NCBI GenBank assembly: GCA_026413225.1
Contig: CM048576.1
Span: 1,992,501 to 2,056,500, forward strand
From: Otis tarda
Taxonomy: Eukaryota; Chordata; Aves; Otidiformes; Otididae
Direction: 5' to 3'
DNA length: 64,000 bases
The notes under the pieces were generated by a model. The model was not told the origin of the DNA. It did not search any database and saw only the letters and a program-made list of their open reading frames with translations. A program made the translations under genes and the position numbers. Shown one piece after another: positions 43,601-55,600 of this stretch. How positions within the stretch are numbered: the stretch's first letter is position 1; every line of letters starts with the position of its first letter.

Positions 43601-46600
43601 TGCCTGCATAGGTTAGAGACCCACAAGTACCGCAGCGTGTGTAACGTACTTACGCTGGGCACAGAACCGGCTTGGAGGTCCCACTGGTGCAGAAAGCTCC
43701 CGCAGGGCAGGCAGTGCAATCTTCCACTCTGCCATTTCCCAGCCTGGTACTGTAAGTTCCTGCAGGGCAGGGGTACTGCGTGCCCCTCCACGTACCTTTC
43801 CAAAAAAAAGAGGAGAGAACCATCCCAATTCTTAATACAGCCTTGAGGACAGAAAGCAATAAGGCCCATGTTCTTCATTGCTTTTAAGTATTTACACGAG
43901 TTACATCAAAATACATATTTTTATTTATTAAACAATTACTGCGCACAGCTCTGAGAACAACAACAACAACAACAAAATCACTGTTTATTCAATATTGTAC
44001 AATCTGTGCAGGAAGTTTCAAATTTAGAATTGTGCTTGTACCACACAGTTGGTTGTGCATTTTAATTCTTTGTAAATTAGGGGAAAGAAAATGATGACAT
44101 CAACACGCTCAGTTCAAACAGCACGGATCTGAAGTATTGACTATACAGAACAGACAGTTTGTTATCCTGAAATATTACACTGAAATACTTTGGTGCAAAA
44201 AATACTCTGATAAATTCAGCGCGTGACTTTATCAGAGCCCACAAAATTTCCAAAATGAACTAAACATCCTTAATTCCTGCGAAAGCTGCCTACCTTGAGG
44301 GCAGTAGTGCCCTGAGCTGCACATCCCAGTAGGGATATGGGCTCCTCCTACACAAAACCAGCCTGCAGGGCATGGAAAGCACTCCTCCTCCGAGGTCAGG
44401 CTTGTCCTATTGCTCCAGGTGCCTGGGGCACACTTATGCTGCATTGGGTGCTTTGTGCCTGGTGGGCAGTAATGACCAACCGGGCACGGAGTGGGAGGCT
44501 TCTGTTTCCCCCCTGTTCCTGTAAACACAAAGACAAATTTAAGAGAGGCATTGTGGCCTAATGGGTAGCATGCTGGTTTCACAATACAGCTCTCTCATTC
44601 TGTTTTCAGCTCTGCTGGATGTCCCTGAGTTAAGTCTTCTCATTTTGCACCTCTCCTCTATTTAAAATGGGATATCAACAATTCCTTTGCTGTTGAGAGG
44701 CTCTATCACAGAACTGCTTACTAAAGCAACTATTCTTCAAGTATCCTACATGGTACTCCTGTTCAAAGCTGGTATAGACATTACAGTGAAGAGGTCATCA
44801 ATAAGCTGAAAACTTTGAAGACTGTAAAAACTGGTCACTTCCAGGTCATGAAGTTAAAAGAGTAATCATGGGTGGCACAAAGAGAAAACTTCAGGGTAAA
44901 ATTAAAACCAACTTGTCCAGCAGGCACAGCAGCTTCCGCAGTAACACTAAGGGGCAACTTTTCCCCATTTACCACCATTGTGACACCTCACTGACCTGCT
45001 CTAGTACTCACTGGTGGGCTCCATGACACTGGCTACCAAAGAACAGTTCACTTAGCGATAAAGCCACATACCTCTCCCACAGGCAAAGCCAGCAGGGCAG
45101 GTTTCACACTGGGACTTATCAAAGAGGTTGAAGTCATTGCCAGCTGTTCCTGGAGGACAAGCGTTGCTGGGAAAATGAGGGCTGGACGACCCCGCTGGGC
45201 ACACGTACCTAACAAAACACAACAGGCTAGCTGGGACAAATGTTTTCAAGTAAGAGGGAGACAAACTCCGTGCTCTACCAGAATATTAGCATGAATGCTG
45301 CAGCTGGGAAAAAGCTGAAGCGCTTGATGCTGTAGCTGACAGCAATATAACTGACATCCAGTAACGCACAAATACTGAAAACGAAACACTGTCAATGTGC
45401 TGGTTGTGTCATACGTTTGCCACCAGAGGAAAAGTGGGTTATTCAGCCAGGTCACACTGTTCATAACCATGAGATGCGCGGCCCAGCTTAATTCTCGTCT
45501 ATTCTTACCACCTATTCTGTGCCAATAGCAGGCAGCAGTGCCTTCCACCAGAACAGTCTGATCTGCCAGAAACTGCAACAAAATCTTGACACAGCAGAGG
45601 ATACAACCTGCACCTCCTTTGCTATACACAAAGCAAAACCAATGGAGGCAAAATATATTCACAGACATAACTAGAAGCAGAGAAAACAACCAAGGCTTAC
45701 CCTGGTAAGCAGTCCGCGTCGGGCTGGGCTAAGCCGGCCTGAGTACAAGCCCTCCCTGCTGGGCAGGCTCTGCAGTCAGCAGCTTCATCCTGGCCTTGGA
45801 GAGGATTGTATGTGCCTGGTTGGCACGGGACTGGATAACTTGCTCCAGCAGGACAGAAATATCCAGCAGGGCACATCAAACACAATCCAATTCCTGAAAA
45901 GAGAAAAGACATTTAAGGTCGCAAAGGGAGCAAGACCTGCTGACGAAACAGAGGGTCCTACAAAATACGATTTCTTTGCTTTCACATACAGCAAGAAAGA
46001 ATGATGGAAGTTCATTCGTATCAACCAGAAAGTTACTGCAAAGCCAGAAGGTGGTGGTATTGGATTAGCTGAATGTTATTGCTGTTGAGTGGCTCACGGA
46101 AGCGGTAAAAACCATCTGGACAGCGTTTTGAGCCAATAATACAAGAAATGAGATACGTTAAAAAATAAACAAAAACATTAGCCTTAAATACACTCTGATG
46201 CAGGTATATTTAATAACCACAACGCTTAGGTCTCAGCTGTAAGAGAACCAGGGGTTTCCACAAAAGCTGTTTCCATGTTTGCATTCTGCACACAGAGAGA
46301 GATGAGCGGGTTTCACAGACCGGAGATATACTCGGTACAAACACATCACTACCTGCTTGAATGACAACCAGTTTGAGCTGTGATCATCTCTATAATCCCA
46401 TGTGTTAAACAAAAGGTTCTTGCATTGTAACTTAAAGAAACATCAGTAAGATCAATACATAATAAAGCAACGGTCCCTTACTGGGGTTACCATGCTCAGA
46501 AAGTGCATTTCATTACAAAAATGTCTCCAAATGTTTAACTTGGCGAAAAGGAAACACAAATTTAGCACGGGAGTAGTTGTTATCCTCCCAAGTCAGGCCT

Positions 46601-49600
46601 TTCAACAGCACAAAGCAAACAGAGCAGCCCAGGGGAAAGGGAAAACAGCGGCTGACAATGACGGCTCCCTGGAGTGCTTCCAGGTTGAACCCCTGCTGCC
46701 TTCCAAACACTTGTCAAGGCAAGGCTCAAGCATATACTAGTGTGCATGTGCTTCTGCAGGCTGGAATAGAGCCTTACAGCACCTCCAAAATGATGAGGAT
46801 TTGTTAAAATCTAGGCTTTCCCCTCCACAGATTGAAGGCTTAAGTCCAGATTAGGATTCCTCAGGGTGCAAAGCAACTTTAAGGGTCATCTCTCCCTCTG
46901 CCATCCCATCCCCTCAGAGGAATCTCATTATTTCCGCCTTACATTTACTCCACGTGGCATGGATGAACACAAGCCTCAAAAACCTCATTAAGCCAAGGAC
47001 TGAATTTCTCAAGACTACAAAATTCCACAGCTCTGAGCACAGCAACTGAATCAACACACCTGAGGGGGGCTGCAACCTCAAGGAGCTGTGGGACCTTTTA
47101 AAAATTGCCTTAAGCTGATAAAAGCTTCACGATGTGGGGATCTGCATGCCTAGCAAATCCAGCAGGACTGCCGTTTTCTATAACCAGAATCTATATCACT
47201 TGGCTATAAGGATATAAAATTTCCATTTCTTGCCTGACTTTCTGGAGATGATGCTTCCCTTTCGAGTTCAGAACAAACTTAACAGCGTGGCTGCCTGGAC
47301 GCTTTACACGAGATCCATCAGGGCACAGATCTACAGCGTGTTATCTCTTCTGCAGGACCAGGCTAGCCCATGTACTTGCCGTGCAATAGATGTGATGCAC
47401 ACAAACTTTCGCTGAGAGGTAAGTATGACCCCATGCTGCAGTGCAGGTGGTGGACACAGGCTGGTACCATACGAGCCACCACCTACCTCATGATAGCATA
47501 CTTGAAAATGGCTTGTTGAAGTTTATTTGTGCGTCCCTTGCCTGTTTTGCAGCAGGCATTGTCTTACCTTTGCCAAGTGTTCCCTAGGAGACTTGACAAC
47601 ATCATCATACAAAGTACAGGCATAGCATAACAGCTTACATTATTAAATCAAAAGAGTTTTTAAACTCTAATTTACTTTACAGCTTCTACAGTGTTTGTTC
47701 AGGTGCCACTGGCCCTGTCTCCTGAATTCTGCTGTCTTGATGAGATGTGGGGTTTGTTCCTTGCTGCACCATGTAAATGCACTTCTGGTTTTAATCTCAG
47801 AAGTGGGTGGAAAGCAGCAATCTCCTAGACTTAGGTGGTGAGTAAAAAAAAAAAAAAAAAAAAGAAAAAAATTCAACAGTCAAGACACTTTAGCAGCTGA
47901 GTCATTTGCTAGAAAAGAAATGATCAAATAGAAAAATATATGGCTTGATTTGAAGGAAATAATTATTTTCTTAGCCCATGTACCTCTCTGAGGGGAAGAG
48001 CCCAGCAGATGTAAAGGGAGACTGAGCAACTGAACTCTAGGTTTTCTGTTCTTAGCAGTGCACCTGGTGATTTGTGACCTTGGCCAAAACGTTGTGGACT
48101 TGGGCTGAAGATTATTTTAGTGAATTGAGCTCGTTACCTGAATCTCCCTATGACTCTGTTTTCCCATTTGTACAACACTGTTAAGGAGAGGCAGGCATTT
48201 TTTAATACCGTTTTGAGAGACACTGAGGTACTCTGAAATGTTCAAAACCAGGCAGACCTAGCCTCAGCAACATGTGATTACTGCAGCAGGAAGTCAGGTC
48301 TCCCTTTCCACATCGAAGCAAAGATTTAGTATCAGAGAAGACTTCAGCAAAGCTCTATTATTCTGTCCTTTCAAATTAATTTATCCATCATTAAATTTCA
48401 AAATCTAGTCACTTCCAACAGGCTTCCCAATCATTAGTGTGATTCAGTCATACTGCATGCCAAACAAAGTTCTCCTGATTCAGAAAACCAAACCAAACCA
48501 AAAATATTTAGAAGGAAATATCTTAGAGCTGGAAATCTGTGGAAGCCTTGTGCCTACCTCCTTGCATGCATTTCAGAACATTATACACTGCTTCATCTGC
48601 TTGACACTTCAAAAACTCTTAAGGGCAGGGCTTCTACAGCTTCTGAAGGCATAAGTTCCTGTACTTTTTTACTATCAGAACTTAACAAGTTTTGCCTAAC
48701 CTGTAACTTAATTTCCCCTTGCTGCAAGCATGGACCAGGGACTATTGTGACTGATTCAAACACATACAAATAAAGAACCCCTTTCCCAAAGGGAAAGCGT
48801 ATGGTCAACTTACTTTAATGATGTTAGTCCTCTGTTCCACTCATAGAAGAGCTTGAAAATGAGGCTGCGTTACAGCATAGCACATCTCCTCAAAATTGAC
48901 TAATAGCACTAAAAGAAATGTCTCCCATGCAAAGCTGATGCTGTTGAATAAGCTTTAACAACAAACCCAGCTGCTGACTTTTGCTTCACAACCGACCTGT
49001 TGGATCATTTCAAATTGCTCCTTCATTTCCTCTCCTATACTGAAAGTACAATAATAAGCTTTCCCCTCCATTGTCACTTCTTTGAAATCTCCCCACAGGG
49101 CAGACATCTAAATACCACGGTCCATACCCATAAAGGCAGTTCCAGTGAAATCAGTGGATAGTAAGCACCTCTGGATGTAAAGAGCTTTGTAATTCCTGAA
49201 TGCTTCACCGCAAATCTGGTGACTCACAAGAAATTGCTTTCATCCAGCTATAGCATTGCCTAATTAAGTACTGTAACTACCAGTCCCTTCACAAGAATGT
49301 ACTTAACAGTGTGGTTTACAGTGAGAATTATTACCCCCAGTGTCCAAAACGAAGATATTTTATGACACGGACCTGGCAAGCACGAGGAGCTGCCGCTGGG
49401 TGTGTGAGGTCCCTCTTTGGGCTTGAAACTCCCTGCTGGGCACAGAGGGGCTGCAAGGCCATCGGAGCAGAAGTGACCTGTAGAGAAGAAATACGCGGTT
49501 CAGAAACAACACTCTGGCCAACTCCAGACTCAGAGCAGAGAGGTAACGGGTCTCTTGCGTGCTGATGCGGTGTGTGTTGTGGGGGACAAACAGGAAAGCA

Positions 49601-52600
49601 CAAGTATTTCCTGGCTACATCATATCAGGGTGTATCAACGTTGCTCCCTTGAAGGCAGACGTGAATCTGCTCTGATCTGGCAGGATAGAAACCACCTCCA
49701 ATGTAGAAACAGGAGAACTGATTGTGTCAGCATGATGCTGCATTAGACAAAAGATTTTCCTGTGCTTACACTGAGAGAAGACAAAGTTCGAGAAGCACAG
49801 GGTGGAAATCCAGGAGCAAAGCTAACCAACAAAAAATGAGAAGCTTTGACACACAGTAACATTTTCAAACTTTAAATATTGAATTTTATAAATCATTTTA
49901 AGCAAGTTGTTAAAAAAAAAAAAGAGTTATGGAATTTTACATTTTTTTTCTGAGTTTGCTTAATTTTGAAATAACATTTTCCTTGAGATCTACAATTTGA
50001 ATAGTATTTCAGTCAGCTCCTGTTTGTTGAAGGCTGTCATCTGAATGATTGACTGTTCTTTTACCCAAGGACATGTTCATTTCAGGAATACAAACAAAGC
50101 TGCTGTGAAGACTATAAATTGTTCAGTTCTGCAATATAAGCAGACATGCATGGAGTCTGTGGTAGAAAACAGCAGGTCACTTACTTAATTTAAAAGCAGC
50201 ACATTCAGATAGGCTCAATCTTTCACGTTTTGGAAATTTTGACAAGATTTGAAAAATAAATTTCCTGTCTAAAAATGTTTCTTCCTTTTCTAGAACTGAG
50301 TTGGCAAAGAAAATTCAAACGTTTAATATGTCAGGACATTTTTCCATTTGAAACATAAACAATGAAATGTCAAGCTAAAAATCCAAGTTAGTTTTATTAG
50401 TTAGCATCGTTATCTGTTCTCTCTTTCTACGCCAATTCTTCTTTAATCACGAGGATTAAAAATCAGCTGAAGTGCTCCTGCTACCGCTTTAAGGACCACA
50501 TTCTCTCCCCAGTTCAACACACCATCTTTCACTTAAAATCCTTCTGCCAGTGGTATGTTTAGCAATGAAATGCTCATATCCAGCTAGAATTAATTATTCT
50601 TTCCAAGTAAGATTTTGTAGAACTTGATTATCAAACGCTTTACTAAACTCCAGATGGGTATTTGAAATGTGGAAAAAAAAAAAATGAAAGAAAAAAAGAA
50701 AAAAGGATTTATTTGGGGCATGAAAGTGCCACTGCTATGTTGAGATATATTGCTATGTATCAGCATAGCAATGGCACTTCATTCACACACACGCAATACT
50801 AAGTACACGGATTATACATAATTAAAATCAGTCAAACCATGGAGAAAGAACACTGGGAATTCTCAGGCCTCTCCTGCTTGTGATGGTATTCAAACTCTAC
50901 TATCTAATGGCTTTGCAAGGGGCTGGAGGACTTATTCAGATTTAAGAACAGAAGAGGGACTAATTTTAACACCGAAGCACTGAATTTCAGCATGGGATAC
51001 CCCACATTATATTGAAGCTGTTGATACCTGCTCAGAGATTTCCCTTGCTCTCTCCAGGTTTTGCGGCTGATACACCAGAGGTGAAAGCTGACTTTGGCTA
51101 GTGTTGCGCTGAAAGCAGTAACAATCCAGTAGCAAATACGTCACTCTAAAATCCATGCTGACACGCCTGTGTCTGCTCACTCGTTCAAACGTTCGGTAAG
51201 TACAACTTACAAATACTTCCTGAAGTCCAAAGAAGCCAGTGTCCCTGATTTTTTAACAGAGCCATGATTAGTCCCCCAGCTCTCTCCAGAGCGCAGTAAA
51301 TAGTAAGCGTAACATGACACACATCCACAAAACCATCATCACTTCCCAAGTACGAGTGACCTTGCCAGAGATAAATTATTTGCTGTTCACACCTAACTCC
51401 AGGCACTGGAAATAAGATCAATCCTCTGTTCTATTCTCTCATCTATGTATTACAACTGGATCTAAACTACTCAGATCTTGGTCTAGCATGATCTCTTCAG
51501 CAACTCCGTTTCTCCTTCTACAGGACACCCTGTAAGGTACCCAGAGTACAGAACTCTTCACTATTTAATAAGAGGGATTCTTATTACAGACATAAGAATC
51601 AAGTTACTGAGTTCAGTGACTCTGCAGGAGGCACCTGGAGCTGTTCATTAAATAGTTCATCCTCACACGCAGTACAGGGCTGACAGGAGACAGAAAAGCT
51701 TGGCAGGACGGCAGATTGCAAACTGCATCCCTGGAGTGACATTTAAACATTCACATTTCATTTTAAACATTCACAGCTCCACCATGCTCTCTCTGTTAAG
51801 GCCTTTTTGCTAGGGTTCAGGTGGGCTAGGAAATGCGAATTAAAGTCTTGAGGGTCTGTGGAGGGAATTATTGGAGATACTGCTGCTACCTGCAGCACCA
51901 AACTGTTACCAAGCACCAAACCACCACACTTTACGACAGGAAACAAGCACAACAGAAAGCTGACCTTGGGCTATCAAATCCTCACTAGGCTTAGACTCAT
52001 CCATTGTCTGCTAAAACCACAGAGTGAGAAACCTGCTTTCTGTGTGGAAAGAAAAAGCAAAAGCTTCCCTCGTTGCTCACTTACATATTCATAGCAGTTT
52101 ATGTCCCAAGGCTACATCAGCTGGACCTCCCACACAAACCCAGTAAGTGCAATGACTATCAAAACCAGTAGGTGTTCTCTTATTTTGATTCCATGCTTTT
52201 CATGAACACGCCAGCATCTGCTTTATCTCAGGAATTATCTTTAAACCTCTAGTTTTGTTGTGATACAAGTAGCCTATCTCTGCTCCAATACTGCCAGTTT
52301 TACCCTGAGTTCAATGTGTTTTAATGACTACAGAAGATACTCGGGAGATGTACTTACCTGCTGGGCAAGTCTGGCATAGCAGAGTGTCTTCCGCTGAGAA
52401 AGAACCAGGAGCGCAGGCCACACAGTGAGTGCGGCTTGGATCGGGCTGCTGACCGGCCAAACAACGCTAAGGGGAAGAAACACAAATTCATACCACAAGG
52501 AGGTCTAATGGCCATTGCTGCCCAAAGCTGTATCCCAGGGAGGCTTGAGTCAGCAAAAAGCCCAGTACTGCATTCTGCCTCTTGGTTTCTCCTTCTCTGC

Positions 52601-55600
52601 CCTATCCTTCCCTCTCAGCACTGCTACAGCTCTATTGTCCAGGGACAATTTCTAAAGGAAAAATGGTATTTCAAACTCCAAACTTCTTTGGGTCCTTAGC
52701 TGAGGTGGTGGCAGATGATGTGAGCACTAACATACTCAGAATTTAGATAAGAAATACTTATTTCTCTTAATACAGGTTACTTGTGGAAGATCTTACATAT
52801 CTACTCTACCACTGAAGTGTTTTGAATGCTTTTTTTTGATGAAGAAAGTTGAAGATGTCTCTGCTCCTTGCAGGGGTGTTGGACTAGATGACCTTTAAAG
52901 GTCCCTTCCAACCCAAACCATTCTATGATTCTATGTTCAGGCCATGACTGTATGGAAGAATGAAAATTTGTCCTTGGAGGATAACATGCTTGTTCTGTAC
53001 CTGTCTGCTCCGTCCATCCGGGCAGACGTATCTCTCTGGACATTCCTGACACTCCAGCTCTCCCTCTGGTGAATACTGACCAGGACCACAGCTCCTCTGC
53101 ACACCACTACGTGGATCACATGAATAGCCATCTGGACATGCACGGCACCCAGCTCCACTGTCTAGGCTGAGATAGCCCTTGGGACAAACCTGCAGGGAGA
53201 TCACAAATAGCATCAGATCCACAGAAACGTATTCTTTGCATGAATAACGTAAAGCAGCAGTTTTGGCCATCCTCAGCTCAAGTGCCAGAAAGAAAGGAGC
53301 TGGGATTGTTTTCCAAATCTGGCCTATGTACTCTCGAGAGCTCCCAACGTGTATTTTTTGCTGTGAGTGGTGTAAACAATGAACGGAGGGAGTGCTGCTT
53401 GCTCTCAACCTGGAGGGACAACCTACGTTCACCAAGTCAAAATAGAGCCAAATACTGTGCAGAAATTCCTTGAAAAATTTCAAAGCAGATTGTGAAATCT
53501 AGGAAGAAGCCTGAAATAAGATGATTCAAAATACACAGGAGTAGAGGCAAAAAGTACTACTCCACCTGCTTGCTCTCTTCCCTTATCCTTCAGCTTACCT
53601 GGCAGGCTGTGATGTCTGCTTGAGCTGTAAGTTCATTGGCCGTTCCCAGCGGGCATTTCCTTGGAGCTGCTTGACCCCCAGGGCAACTGGATAAAAAATA
53701 ACGAAGTTATAAAATTAAATTCTTCCACTTCTTTGGAATTCCATCCCCTACCACCATTATGGGAGTCATGTAGATACAGGAACATCCCCCTCACCACCCG
53801 CTCAAAAAACCACTCTTTTAGCCACAGAAGCACGGATTCATATCAGACCCCTCCAGAACCTCAGAAGGTTCTAACACATATGCAGGAGCTCAAGGTGCAT
53901 CGCTTGGATTGCACACACAAGGACAGAATTCGAGGTAGGAGATGCGGCAACTTGAACTTAGGGTTCAAGACAGTTTGTACAAAACCTGTACTTCCAGATC
54001 TGGATTGAGATTGCATCTGAAAACACTACAATGACCATTTCTACTTCCATTGAAAGTGAGCTCTGTGTGGTTGAGAAAGTAGTATTAATGATCTTCTTCT
54101 GAGGCAAACCGACCGCGCTGGCAATAACACACCAGTTTAGGACAGCTTTCCAACAGAAAATGGCTCATTGAGGGCTTGCTTGCAATACAGGCTGGCTGAC
54201 AGTCTGCGTGCTGGGTTCAGCACCTCTGGAAAGCCACCACCAAACCCCTGCCACTCACTGCTCTTTGTACCTAGACTTCTCTGCTCTCAGGTTATCGCTC
54301 TGTGCCCAGCCTACACCACATTTTCTGATTGGCATGACAGTAAATAAGTAGTCAGGACACAATGAATTTTCCAGGAGAGGATACCCTGCACTGGGGGCTC
54401 AAAGACACCTTGTATTTTTTCTTTTGAGCTAAAAATCAGCCTAGATTTTGCTGCTGCTACAAATATAAATACATTCCTGTCTCTCCTAAATACAGACTAC
54501 ACAAGCCACACAAACACGCAACACACAAAATCTGTCCTAAGAAATCTCAAAAGGAATCTGGTTTTGTACATTCTCCACAAACACAGAGACTGTCACACAT
54601 TTTGCCAAGACTACTGTGCTAAAGAACAATCACTCTCGTTCCCTTCAAGGGGAGCTGTGAGTGCCAACTGCTGCAGAAAGCCCTGGACTGCATTTTAAGC
54701 CAAAGACAGCGGTTCTCCTGCCCAGCTGATTATTCATCCGTAAGGGACCGGCACTACGCTGCATACTCCACCTCCTCACCAGCATTACAAGAGAGCTCTC
54801 TGAATATTCTGAACGTAAAAATTATGTCCCAAATGTTTAACTTTCTTACTGCAGGAGCAGAAGTGCTGAGTGGGAGAGAAGGAAGGAGACTTACTAGAAA
54901 CCCGTCGGACATTCCAAGCAGTTGCCAGCCGCGTAGTAATGTCCCTGCCTGCAGTCTATGAGACAGTGGGTCTGGCAGTCTACGCTGCAATCTGGCGAGA
55001 GGGACGAGGTCCCTAAAAGAAAGCAAGAGAAAGAAATTTAAAGTACAATGAGCAAACAGTGTAGTAACTAAAAAAGAAAGAGGAAATACTCTGTCTTGTT
55101 AAGAAAGAAGTTAAATCAGAAAATCTCATGCTCCACAGTCAAATAAGGTCCTTGTTACCATTACTACTGTTAGACCTCTATGAATTAGCTGCCTTCTCAA
55201 AGCCACACAGAGCGTACCAAAGCTGGAAATAAACCTGACTTCTCGGGTTTTCCATTCATCAACACTATTTCCCTGCCCATTATCACATTTGCTCTTAAGT
55301 TTTGGTGGCTAAGACTAAGGAAAGGTTTCTCTTCCAGAATTAAAATCTGTTCCCTTTAAGACCCCTATGTAAATATTCTGAGCACAGAACTCTGGAGGAA
55401 ACCTTAACATCATGTTCTATAAGAGAAAGGTGATAAATATTTGACAAAGAAGAGTAAGATACTTGAAACCTGAACTTAAAGAATGGTATGAATACTGAGG
55501 TATTATTTTCCTTTTTGCACTTCTTACTTTCATTTTGCAAGTCTATCAGAATTAGATTCTGATTAGTTTAGAATTAGATTATTAGAATTAGATTCTAATT

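Larger units (their letters stand above)
45894..49372. other. Intron 6 (largest)
   Basis: It holds a MIR-like fragment, an A-rich tract and one short repeat-like peptide (CPDGFYRF, near 46090-46120). No usable exon found. Confidence 0.5.

Noticed and set aside
44546..44620. Functional tRNA gene
   Set aside because: It has an A box but no cloverleaf, and its downstream sequence follows a MIR SINE.
45246..45689. 147-residue open frame on the minus strand in intron 7
   Set aside because: No repeat motif, no family resemblance, and exons 7 and 8 already join in phase. Most likely a chance open frame.
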